Source: Chitinophagaceae bacterium (GTDB taxonomy: Bacteria > Bacteroidota > Bacteroidia > Chitinophagales > Chitinophagaceae). From it: a stretch of 5,726 nt of DNA. The stretch is from contig JASLDA010000507.1 in the NCBI GenBank assembly GCA_030151745.1, forward strand, positions 1 to 5,726, given 5' to 3'. The translations under genes were made by a program, and so were the position numbers. Each line of letters starts with the position of its first letter. Positions within the stretch are counted from its first letter, which is position 1. The notes beneath the pieces are model-generated. The model did not search any database, was not told where the DNA came from, and was given only the letters and a program-made list of their open reading frames with translations. Shown one piece after another: positions 1 through 5,726 of this stretch.

Positions 1-221
1 CAGGTGACGAATACCCAGAAAACGATCGCGATGATGAGCACGCCCGCCGTTTTCCAGGAGCTGGACAGGCAAATGCGGATGATGTCTTCTCCCTGCGGGA
101 GCGACCATAGCGCCAGGCCTGCAAGCAGCAGGAAGAAAATGGCCGGGAAAAAATAATAGGCCGCCCGGAGCAATAGCGATATCCAGCGAAAGACGATTTC
201 GAGAAACGTGCTGTTCTTCAT
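1..221 (-). CDS. N-terminal part of an integral membrane protein of unknown function, cut by the window edge
   Basis: An ATG at 221-219 opens a frame that runs without a stop to the left edge: 73 complete codons plus two bases. The in-frame stop TAA at 251-249 and the absence of another start codon between it and 221 make this ATG the natural start. No Shine-Dalgarno-like purine run precedes it, which is common in Bacteroidota. The protein starts MKNSTFLEIVFRWISLLL, then has a very hydrophobic segment at about residues 20-41 (YYFFPAIFFLLLAGLALW), a short polar stretch with E45, D46, R49 and K57, and a second hydrophobic segment from about residue 59 (VLIIAIVFWVFV) still running at the edge. 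At least two transmembrane helices are therefore present. The segment resembles no family I can name securely; a larger membrane enzyme with an N-terminal helical pair is possible. It is codirectional with the large gene but separated by the terminator. Confidence 0.75.
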   Translation of the reverse strand, partial: MKNSTFLEIVFRWISLLLRAAYYFFPAIFFLLLAGLALWSLPQGEDIIRICLSSSWKTAGVLIIAIVFWVFVT

Positions 222-290
222 TGGTATATAGGCTTGATTGTCGCTGCGTTAGCCGGGTTTATGGCGGTTCGGCAAATGAGTTAATGCTTG

Positions 291-298
291 TAAATATA
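291..298 (-). promoter_or_regulatory. Weak candidate -7 element for the membrane-protein gene
   Basis: On the minus strand this reads TATATTTA, matching the Bacteroidota -7 consensus TAnnTTTG at seven of eight positions, about 70 bases before the ATG at 221. It lies in an AT-rich patch (about 281-330) that contrasts with the GC-rich coding DNA. No TTG -33 element is found at the usual distance of about 19 to 23 bases, which keeps confidence low. A promoter somewhere here is likely because the upstream gene ends at a strong terminator. Confidence 0.25.
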
Positions 299-322
299 TG
301 GTTAACTATTTTGTATTTCATT

Positions 323-341
323 ATTTCGAAATGCCTGGCAT
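323..341. promoter_or_regulatory. Two abutting palindromes in the intergenic region, possible operator
   Basis: ATTTCGAAAT (323-332) is a perfect 10-bp palindrome. ATGCCTGGCAT (331-341) is an 11-bp palindrome with one central base and overlaps the first by two bases. They sit just beyond the U run of the terminator and upstream of the AT-rich part that precedes the membrane-protein gene. Short palindromes arise by chance, and no regulator gene is in view, so this is only a candidate protein-binding site. Confidence 0.2.
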
Positions 342-342
342 C

Positions 343-373
343 AAAAAAGGGCTGCCCGGAAGTGGCAGCCCTT
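343..373 (-). terminator. Intrinsic terminator of the large surface-protein gene
   Basis: Read on the minus strand, GGGCTGCC (371-364) and GGCAGCCC (356-349) form an 8-bp GC-rich perfect stem with a 7-base loop, and the transcript then runs into six U (348-343). Two of those U could extend the stem by pairing with the A residues at 373-372. It begins 39 bases past the stop codon. In the plus direction the hairpin is followed by CTTGTGTAAT-like sequence without a U run, so it should work mainly for the large gene. Confidence 0.9.
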
Positions 374-412
374 GTGTAATACCAGAAACGATATCGGGTC
401 GTCGGAACGCGC

Positions 413-3400
413 TTAGTTCGCGGTCTTGGTGACCTTTTCGGCGCGGAGCAGTGTGCCGTTCATGTCGGAAATGTACAGCAGGTACATACCGGCCGCCAGC
501 TCGCTCATATTGATCTGTTTCACGCCGGAGGTCTCGAGCACGGTCTTGCCGGCGACGTCGCGCAGCACCAGCTTCACCTGGACGCTGGCGTCGATGTTCA
601 GCACGCCGGTGGTCGGGTTCGGGAAGACGCGGATCGACAGTCCTGCGCCGGCTGTCGGGATACCGACATTGCTCACGAAGAACAGGTCGGATATACCCTC
701 ACAGCCATTGGTGTCTGTCACGCGGACCTTGTAGGCGCCGTTCTCCGTGTACGTGTACGCCGGTCCGAAGGCGCCGCCGATCGGATCGTTGTTGAGGTAC
801 CACTGGTAGCTGAGATAGGGTATCGTGGTCTCCAGGGTCTTACCGTTGCGGATTACGACCGGGACCGGGGCCGGATGCACGAGGACATTCAGCGTGTCGG
901 CGGTGCTGGTGCAGCCGAAGGTATTGGTTACCAGCAGCGTATAGCGACCCGTCGCTGTGGCTTGGTTATAGTTGCCGGTATTGCCGTTGGGCGTGCCGTT
1001 CATAATCCACTGGTAGCTAAGGCCGGAACCCGGATTCGCCGTCAGCACCACTGCGCTGCCCTCGCAGAACTCGAGCGGCGTATTGTAGGTGATATAGGCT
1101 GCCGGCCGCGGATCCACCGTGACCGTAACGGCGTTTGAGACCGCGGCGCATGCCGCGCTGTTGCTGATGCGCACGGTATAGCTGCCCGATCGGCTGGCAT
1201 AATAGTCGTTGCCGGTCGCGCCTGCGATATCCGAGCCGTTGCGCTGCCATTGATAGATATAACCGGTGCCGGTGCTTGCCGTGATGCGGATGCTGTCGCC
1301 CTGGCAAGTCTTGTTGCTCCCCGGCAGGGAGGCGACGGCGTTGGGAAGGGTATTCACTGTGACCTGGATGCCTGCGGATACCGCATCGCAGCCTGTGACC
1401 TTATTGCTTACCCGTACCGAGTAGTTGCCTGCAGATCCCGCTGCATATGACGCGCTGACGGCGCCGCTGATATTTACCCCGTTCAGCATCCACTGGTAGC
1501 TGTAGTTGGTATCTGCAGCGACAGAGAGCTGCAGCGCGGTTCCCTGGCAGACGGCCACTGCGCCGGAAGGCGTCGTGGTGACGTCCGGCAGCGTATTGAC
1601 CTGTACCGAGGTTTGAGCGCTGGTCGCCGCGCAGTTGTTCGTACCGGTGACGGTCACGGAGTACAGGCCGCCTTTCGTAGCGGTATAGCAGGCGCCGGTC
1701 GCGCCGCTGATGGGGGTGCCGTTCTGATTCCAGGCGTAGCTGGCGGCACCTGCCGGGGCGCAGAGGCTTACGCTGCCGCCTTCGCAGAAGGTGGTGGGCG
1801 TCGCGCTGGTCACGGCGGAGGACGGTGCACTATTGACGGTCACTGCAACGGTATTCGAAGCCGCCGAGCAGCCGGTCGCGGCATTGGTTACGGTGACGGT
1901 GTAGTTGCCGCCGGTAACGGCCGTGATGGAAGATGCAGTCTGGCCCGGGATCGGGTTGCCGTTCAGCTCCCATTGGTATGTGGCGGTCGCCGCGTTGGTG
2001 GCGGCGTTGATCACCACGTTACCGCCCTGGCAGAAAGTCGTGGTTCCGGCGGCGGCAGCCGTCGCGCTGGGCAGCGGATTGACGGAAACAGCCACCGGGA
2101 TCGCCGAGGTGCTGCTACAGCCCGGAGTGGCGCAGACGGAAACCTTTACCGTATAGCTGCCGGCCGAGATCGCCGTATAGCTGGAGCTGGTTGCGCCGGG
2201 GATCGGGTTGCCGTTCAGCTCCCATTCATAGCAGAGGCCCGGCTGATTCACCGCGTCCAGCTTTACGCCGCTTCCCTGGCAAATGGCCGTAGGGCCGTTC
2301 ACCGTGATCACGGAGGAGGGCGGCGCGCCGATATTCACCGCAACGGCGGTAGAGGAATCGCTGCAGCCGGTCGAGGCGTTCGTCACCAGGACGGTATAGC
2401 TGCCGGTCGTGCTTGCCGTATAGCTGCTGCCTGTGGCGCCGCTGATAGCCAGGCCGCTTTCACGCCATTGGTAGGTATAGGTGGTCCCGGCCGGGGGAAT
2501 CGGTCCCTGGAGCGCCACCGTGCCGGAGCAGATGGTAGAAGGACCGAGCAGCGTAATAGCAGTCGGAGTGGTATTCACCGTGATGGTAACAGGAGCGGAG
2601 GTGGCGACGCAGCCATTGGTGTTCGTTACTTCGACCGTATAGGTGCCCGTAGCGGAAACGACCAGGCTCGCGCTGGTGGCTCCGGGGATATTCACGCCGC
2701 TGTCCTTCCACTGGTAGGAGACGATTCCTGCGCCGCTGGCAACCAGGGTATCCGTCATGCCGTTGCAGATCGTGGCCGGGCCGTGCTGGGTGATCGTCGC
2801 AACCGGCGCGGGGTTCAGGGTAAGCGGTATATCGACCGAGGTGCGTGAGCAGCCTGTAGTGATGTCCGTCGCCGTGACCTTGTAGTTGCCTGCTGCCATC
2901 GCCGTAAAGCAATTGGCCACGGCCCCTGCGATCGCATTATTGTTCAGGTACCATTGATAGGTATTGTTGGAGGAGTTGGGAATGCACAGCGTTACCCCCT
3001 GGCCGGCGCAAACGGTTTGCGGGCCGGCCGGTGTAATGGTGACATCCGGGGCCGGGATCACATAGACCGTATCCGTGGCGGAGGGCAGGGAGATGCATCC
3101 CTGTACGTTGACCACGGCCTGGTACACGGTAGTCTTGGCCGGCGATGCATAGGGCCTCGAGATCGTATCGGTCGGTGTGAGCGCGGTGCTGGCACTGCTG
3201 TTCCTGTAAAGACCGGAGACATTCAGCCAGTTGATCGCGGCAGGCGGGCCATAGCCGATCTGCATGTTCGGACGGAGCGTTGTGGTGTAGGTCGTGCTCG
3301 GGGAGCAGCCTGTGACGGAGCAATCCGTGTTACTGTAGAAATAGACGGAGGCGGTGCTGGGTGCCGTATGATAGTAAACGGTGGAGGAGGTTCCGGAGAC

Positions 3401-5726
3401 GGTTGTGGCGCAGGTCGGATCCTTATCGAAGCTTACGTCGATCACGATATTGCTTGTTCCGTTCCAGGCGAAGGGATTCTGGAAAGTATAGGTATTCCAC
3501 CCGGTCGTCGGCAGGTAGGCGGCATTATTGTATACCTGCATGAACGCGCCGGCGTAAGAGCAGTTGATCTTGCTCAGCGATGCGATGTTCCCCGCATGGC
3601 AGATCTGGATCGTGAAATTCGCTGCCTGGGTGCCTGCGCTAGCAACGTTGATCGCCCAGGATTTCAGGCTGGTCGGGCCGGTGATCCCCATCGAGTTCAG
3701 CTCGGCGCGGCTCACCAGGTACTGCACATGGTAACGTGTGTAGGTCGTGTACAGCGGCATGGCGGAGGTAGTGGAGCTGGTGCCGGTGCCGAGGCTGCCG
3801 GTATTGTTTATGCCGCCCGGCATGGTAGCCGTAAGCCGCACGGGGTTGCCGCCGCAGATGCTCGCCGGGTTCGGCGAAATGGTCGGCGGCGCCGTTTGGG
3901 CGTTTACATAGATGTTTACGGAATCAACCGCCACGCAACCCGTGTAGGGATCGACGGCGCGGACCCGGTAATTGGTGGAGCTGGTCGGCGTCGCCGTGAA
4001 GCTCGAGGCCGTGATGCCGCCCGGCTGCCAGGTATACACATAGTAGGGGTTCGAGGAGCTCACGGAAAGAGTGGCTGTCGCGCCGAGGCAGATGCCCGGG
4101 GCCTGCGCGGACGAGGCCGCGATGGAAGGTGCAGGCTTAACCGTGACCGTTACCGGCACACGGGTACCCGTTTCGCAGTCGGCCCCGATCACATTGTTGA
4201 ACAGGTACGGATAGTAGTAGTCCGTATTGCTCATCAGCTCGGTGCCCACGATCTGGCTGCCCCCGCTGGGCGAGGTGATAGGCAGCGATACCGGGTAGTC
4301 GAAGGTGAGCTGGGCCCCGCTGCTCAGGGTTGCGGCAAGGTAGTAACGGCCGGCGGCGAGATTGCGCCAGGGGAGCTTGACCAGCAGCGGCGTCTTGCCG
4401 TCGCCCGCGAAGGGCAGGGTGACGGTCACGCTTGGGGAGATCGGGGTGCCCATGCCGCCGTTATAGCCTACGGAATCGTAAAGCTCCAGGGTCACCGTGC
4501 TTCCGACGGTCGCATACCAGGGATAGATCGTCGTTGAATAGAAGTCCGTGCTTGCATTGTAGAAGCGGAAGGACATCAGGCCGGGATCGCCGGTATAGGA
4601 ATAAGGGGGAACCCGCTTGACGGCGGAGAGTGTTTCCAGGGTTGCATTCGAGGACGCCGCACCTACATAGTACGTGGTGGTGCTGCCGATCTGAGGAGTG
4701 ACGAAGGTATTGCCGCTGCCCAGCATATAGCCCCCGGTGGGGGATGCATACCATTTTCCCGTGCTGTAGGGGGCTGTTACTGCCGTGAGGGTCGCGGAGT
4801 CGAAGCCGCAGATCGAGGCGCCGCTGGCGCTGATCACGCTCGGGTTGTTGATGATGAAGGTATCCATGCCGGTAGTGGCCAGCGGTGTATTGTCGCATGA
4901 CAGGACCGCGCGGTAGCGCATGGTGGTCGTAAGCAGCGGTGTCGTGTATGTCGCGCTGGTGGCGCCGCTGATATCGGAGAAGGTGCCGGTCAGCGTGGCG
5001 CTTTGCCATTGCACATTGGTACCGTAGGGCTGGGGAACGATGGACAGGGTGGTGCTTCCGCTTTGGCAGGCCGCGGGCGGATATGCTTCAGCTGTGAAAG
5101 CCGGAGCATTCATTACCCGGAAGCCGTTCGCGTCCGGCTTGCTCAGTAGAGGTCCGTTGCCGATGCCGAGGCTCACGCCGGTGGGGCAGATGGTAAAGGC
5201 TGCGATATTGGTACCGGTATTCACCGCCGGCGAGAGGTCCTGGGCGATGATGAAATACTTGATCGAGTCCCCGGGAGTTACCGGGCTGCGGAGCAGCGAG
5301 TAATCGAATTCGAAAAGATATTGATCGCCGGAAATGCTCTTCGGCTCGACGTATTTCCAGCCGTTGCCGGTGTTGTTGTTGGGAACGCCGAAGACGTCGG
5401 CGTCGTTCGTATTGGAATTCGCTTTCTTGTAGTAGAGTCGCGGTGCCGAGCCCTTGGCCGTATTCACTCCGCTTATATCGGTGATGGTGGCAAGGATCTG
5501 CGGGGGCGTGACGCAGTAGCTCTGGACCGGCAGAGGGGTATAGCTGATCAGCGGGGGAGCATTGTCCAGGGCCGTGCCGCTGAACTCCAGCGCGCCGATA
5601 TCCGGGATGGTGCCGCGGGCTGTCTTGTCGTAGTCGGTGGCGATCGCGAACGGTGTCGGGACGGCGCCGCTCTCGGCATAGGAAGAGCCTGTGGGCTTGT
5701 AGGTGCCGGGGGTGGTGGATGCCGGG
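413..5726 (-). CDS. Giant modular T9SS-secreted surface protein (beta-helix tail, Ig-like repeats, type A sorting domain), 5'-truncated
   Basis: The frame is open from the right window edge to a TAA at 415-413, giving 1770 complete visible codons; residue 1 here is the codon at 5725-5723. No start is visible: a GTG at 5467 is in frame, but the preceding 86 codons encode a recognisable conserved motif, so the gene begins outside the window. Module order by visible residue: beta-helix tail with DIGALEF (1-52); Fn3-like sandwich opening with PPLISYTPL (56-206); Ig-like domains A to D (207-893), of which B and D contain large insertions; ten tandem Ig-like repeats (894-1686); T9SS type A sorting domain (1687-1770). 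Each Ig unit typically shows C-x-G, then YQW, then GxYxVxVT, then GC. The protein is rich in Thr, Ser, Ala, Val and Gly and has no membrane segment, as expected of an exported protein. Known for the family: such proteins cross the outer membrane through T9SS. Inferred: a surface adhesin or polysaccharide-binding protein. No catalytic site is visible and the substrate is unknown. Confidence 0.95.
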   Translation of the reverse strand, partial: PASTTPGTYKPTGSSYAESGAVPTPFAIATDYDKTARGTIPDIGALEFSGTALDNAPPLISYTPLPVQSYCVTPPQILATITDISGVNTAKGSAPRLYYKKANSNTNDADVFGVPNNNTGNGWKYVEPKSISGDQYLFEFDYSLLRSPVTPGDSIKYFIIAQDLSPAVNTGTNIAAFTICPTGVSLGIGNGPLLSKPDANGFRVMNAPAFTAEAYPPAACQSGSTTLSIVPQPYGTNVQWQSATLTGTFSDISGATSATYTTPLLTTTMRYRAVLSCDNTPLATTGMDTFIINNPSVISASGASICGFDSATLTAVTAPYSTGKWYASPTGGYMLGSGNTFVTPQIGSTTTYYVGAASSNATLETLSAVKRVPPYSYTGDPGLMSFRFYNASTDFYSTTIYPWYATVGSTVTLELYDSVGYNGGMGTPISPSVTVTLPFAGDGKTPLLVKLPWRNLAAGRYYLAATLSSGAQLTFDYPVSLPITSPSGGSQIVGTELMSNTDYYYPYLFNNVIGADCETGTRVPVTVTVKPAPSIAASSAQAPGICLGATATLSVSSSNPYYVYTWQPGGITASSFTATPTSSTNYRVRAVDPYTGCVAVDSVNIYVNAQTAPPTISPNPASICGGNPVRLTATMPGGINNTGSLGTGTSSTTSAMPLYTTYTRYHVQYLVSRAELNSMGITGPTSLKSWAINVASAGTQAANFTIQICHAGNIASLSKINCSYAGAFMQVYNNAAYLPTTGWNTYTFQNPFAWNGTSNIVIDVSFDKDPTCATTVSGTSSTVYYHTAPSTASVYFYSNTDCSVTGCSPSTTYTTTLRPNMQIGYGPPAAINWLNVSGLYRNSSASTALTPTDTISRPYASPAKTTVYQAVVNVQGCISLPSATDTVYVIPAPDVTITPAGPQTVCAGQGVTLCIPNSSNNTYQWYLNNNAIAGAVANCFTAMAAGNYKVTATDITTGCSRTSVDIPLTLNPAPVATITQHGPATICNGMTDTLVASGAGIVSYQWKDSGVNIPGATSASLVVSATGTYTVEVTNTNGCVATSAPVTITVNTTPTAITLLGPSTICSGTVALQGPIPPAGTTYTYQWRESGLAISGATGSSYTASTTGSYTVLVTNASTGCSDSSTAVAVNIGAPPSSVITVNGPTAICQGSGVKLDAVNQPGLCYEWELNGNPIPGATSSSYTAISAGSYTVKVSVCATPGCSSTSAIPVAVSVNPLPSATAAAAGTTTFCQGGNVVINAATNAATATYQWELNGNPIPGQTASSITAVTGGNYTVTVTNAATGCSAASNTVAVTVNSAPSSAVTSATPTTFCEGGSVSLCAPAGAASYAWNQNGTPISGATGACYTATKGGLYSVTVTGTNNCAATSAQTSVQVNTLPDVTTTPSGAVAVCQGTALQLSVAADTNYSYQWMLNGVNISGAVSASYAAGSAGNYSVRVSNKVTGCDAVSAGIQVTVNTLPNAVASLPGSNKTCQGDSIRITASTGTGYIYQWQRNGSDIAGATGNDYYASRSGSYTVRISNSAACAAVSNAVTVTVDPRPAAYITYNTPLEFCEGSAVVLTANPGSGLSYQWIMNGTPNGNTGNYNQATATGRYTLLVTNTFGCTSTADTLNVLVHPAPVPVVIRNGKTLETTIPYLSYQWYLNNDPIGGAFGPAYTYTENGAYKVRVTDTNGCEGISDLFFVSNVGIPTAGAGLSIRVFPNPTTGVLNIDASVQVKLVLRDVAGKTVLETSGVKQINMSELAAGMYLLYISDMNGTLLRAEKVTKTAN
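416..667 (-). other. T9SS type A C-terminal sorting domain with linker
   Basis: Visible residues 1687-1770, the extreme C-terminus. After a short linker (VGIPTAGAG) come SIRVFPNPTTGVLNID (1697-1712), VKLVLRDVAGKTVLE (1717-1731), INMSELAAGMYLLYI (1738-1752) and a closing GTLLRAEKVTK. This is the classic order of the type A sorting domain: VFPNPT-G, an inner strand with D-x-x-GK-V, L-x-x-G-Y-x-L, and a final basic strand. In this family the domain directs passage through the T9SS outer-membrane translocon and is usually removed on arrival, often with attachment of the protein to the cell surface. It implies that the host also encodes the T9SS machinery elsewhere. Confidence 0.95.
668..3046 (-). 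repeat. Array of ten tandem Ig-like repeats (about 80 residues, about 240 bp each)
   Basis: In protein order the units lie at 3046-2804, 2803-2564, 2563-2318, 2317-2069, 2068-1823, 1822-1586, 1585-1343, 1342-1103, 1102-866 and 865-668. Nine are 79 to 83 residues long; the last is 66. The consensus is a GPxxxCxG start, a hydrophobic strand, YQWxxNGxxIxGAT, sYtaxxxGxYtVxVTNxxxGC, then SxxVxVTVNxxP as the linker. The pattern fits bacterial Ig-like stalk repeats. Most units are strongly diverged at the DNA level, so the array is old, apart from one short identical stretch in units 4 and 5. A rod or stalk role that carries the N-terminal modules away from the cell is inferred. Confidence 0.9.
1947..2226 (-). 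repeat. 28-bp exact direct repeat shared by Ig-like units 4 and 5
   Basis: Positions 1947-1974 and 2199-2226 are identical over 28 bp, 252 bp apart, and encode the WELNGNPIPG loop in both units. Identity stops at both ends: the next bases are c versus g on the low side and g versus c on the high side. The surrounding parts of the two units differ much more. A recent local gene conversion, or a trace of the duplication that made the pair, would explain it; selection on the loop alone would not require the same codons. Confidence 0.85.
3242..3820 (-). other. Inserted beta-sandwich domain 2, inside Ig-like domain D
   Basis: Visible residues about 636-828, roughly 193 residues. Signature pieces are GSLGTGTSSTTSAMPLYT at the entry, LVSRAELNSMGI, LKSWAINVAS, FTIQICHAG, GWNTYTFQNPFAWNGTSN followed by IVIDVSF, and LRPNMQIGYG at the exit. 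The combination of GWNTxTFxxPFxWxGTSNIVIxVSF with a final RPNM strand recurs in large secreted Bacteroidota proteins. The segment has five cysteines (709, 722, 772, 802, 807), an odd number, so at least one is unpaired or bonds outside the insert. Its function is not known to me. Confidence 0.6.
4184..4645 (-). other. Inserted beta-sandwich domain 1, inside Ig-like domain B
   Basis: Visible residues about 361-514, roughly 154 residues. It contains MSFRFYNASTDFYSTTIYPWY, VTLELYDSVG, LLVKLPWRNLAAGRYYLAAT and ends near YPYLFNNVIG. The order, a set of outer strands, then a 'lists of strand plus LELYDS' core, then a 'LAAGRYYLAA' strand, resembles the jelly-roll-like module that Bacteroidota proteins place between the YYV strand and the C-x-x-x-RVPVTVTV strand of an Ig-like domain. 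It has no cysteine of its own. It probably folds independently and projects from the stalk; a ligand-binding role is inference. Confidence 0.6.
5108..5560 (-). other. Fn3-like beta-sandwich domain after the beta-helix
   Basis: Visible residues 56-206. It opens with PPLISYTPLPVQ and continues with LATITDISGVNT, PRLYYKK, GWKYVEP, LFEFDYSLL, GDSIKYFIIAQD and ends near FTICPTG. Alternating hydrophobic strands and the IKYFIIAQD strand resemble a module that often follows a beta-helix in large secreted Bacteroidota proteins; I know no firm domain name for it. Its two cysteines (71 and 180) lie in the first and last thirds and could form a closing disulfide, which is inference. The domain boundaries are approximate. 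Confidence 0.6.
5573..5726 (-). other. C-terminal end of a right-handed parallel beta-helix (choice-of-anchor Q type) region
   Basis: Visible residues 1-52 of the large protein. Residues 30-48 read TDYDKTARGTIPDIGALEF, which fits the recurrent end signature of secreted parallel beta-helix proteins: a D-x-D-x-x-x-R stretch followed by DIGAxEF. In that family the motif closes a pectate-lyase-like solenoid, so the rest of the helix should be encoded to the right of the window. The segment is Pro, Thr and Gly rich upstream of the motif. It cannot be told from this tail whether the helix is a lyase, a binding module or purely structural. Confidence 0.8.

Larger units (their letters stand above)
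3047..5107 (-). other. Four N-terminal Ig-like domains (A-D), two of them split by inserted domains
   Basis: Visible residues 207-893. Domain A (207-294) has the pattern VQWQSA, FSDISGATSATYTTP, YRAVLSC. Domain B (295-533) shows KWYASPTGG and TTTYYVGA, then an insertion, then returns with CETGTRVPVTVTV. Domain C (534-613) has YTWQPGG, STNYRVRAVD and TGC. Domain D (614-893) begins with SICGGNPVRLTAT, is interrupted, and resumes at INWLNVSGLYRNSS through TTVYQAVVNVQGC. These patterns match the Ig-like domains common in secreted Bacteroidota proteins with a C-terminal sorting signal. Each domain has one cysteine near its start and one near its end (220/277, 306/517, 546/597, 624/877), suggesting one disulfide per domain. 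These four are more diverged from each other than the ten repeats that follow. Confidence 0.75.

Noticed and set aside
331..341. ATGCCTGGCAT considered as a second terminator hairpin.
   Set aside because: The single central base cannot form an RNA loop, so the pairing would have to open to a very short stem. No U run follows it on either strand.
426..734. Plus-strand frames of about 60 to 102 codons here and at 1250-1450, 1905-2156, 3361-3543, 4432-4620 and 5040-5303.
   Set aside because: They lie opposite well-supported domains, including the sorting domain, and show no conserved features of their own.
2460..2912. Minus-strand open frames in other registers, here and at 1017-1307, 2937-3323 and 4461-5009.
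   Set aside because: They overlap the large gene completely in another frame and give Arg, His and Gln rich translations with no domain. The large frame is fully supported by repeat periodicity.
668..3046. Regular 240-bp periodicity considered as a CRISPR or non-coding satellite array.
   Set aside because: The unit is long, diverged in DNA and conserved as protein (CxG, YQW, GxYxVxVT, GC), which is what a protein repeat gives. There are no short identical repeats with unique spacers.
2954..4537. A 527-codon open frame on the plus strand, with a similar 411-codon one at 1613-2848 and an 87-codon one at 875-1138.
   Set aside because: All three are in the antisense frame aligned codon for codon with the large gene, so their stops could come only from sense TTA, CTA or TCA codons, which this GC-rich gene rarely uses. 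Their products are Arg, Gly and Ala rich with no recognisable fold and simply mirror the sense repeats.
413..5467. The large gene starting at the GTG at 5467.
   Set aside because: The frame is open above it to the window edge and encodes the DIGALEF motif and the first strands of the Fn3-like domain. A start here would cut that domain and leave a sorting-domain protein without a signal peptide.

Overview
The window looks like a piece of a Bacteroidota chromosome. The deciding evidence is the C-terminus of its one dominant gene, which carries a type A sorting domain of the type IX secretion system (T9SS), a system confined to that phylum. The genes lack obvious Shine-Dalgarno sequences and the coding DNA is GC-rich by eye, which would fit a GC-richer member of the Chitinophagia. 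That finer placement is a guess.

Layout, all on the minus strand. Positions 5726 to 413 hold the 3' part of a very large secreted, modular surface protein. At least 1770 codons are visible and the start lies beyond the right edge. In protein order the visible modules are: the tail of a right-handed beta-helix with a DIGALEF signature; an Fn3-like beta-sandwich; four Ig-like domains, two of them split by a large inserted beta-sandwich (jelly-roll-like) domain; ten tandem Ig-like repeats of about 80 residues; and the T9SS sorting domain. A strong intrinsic terminator follows at 373-343. Next comes a 190-bp intergenic stretch with an AT-rich core, two adjacent small palindromes and a weak promoter-like element. 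At the left edge, positions 221 to 1 hold the first 73 codons of a small-looking integral membrane protein of unknown function.

The large protein is probably exported by Sec, passed across the outer membrane by T9SS and anchored or released at the cell surface. The beta-helix end would be the likely functional head (adhesion or polysaccharide contact) and the Ig array a stalk. That division of labour is inference. The terminator suggests the membrane-protein gene is a separate transcription unit, and nothing visible links the two functionally.

I see no RNA gene, mobile element, CRISPR array or obviously new system. The points worth a second look are inside the large protein: two nested domain insertions bracketed by conserved cysteines, repeat-specific extra cysteine pairs, and a 28-bp exact identity between two adjacent repeats that are otherwise diverged.
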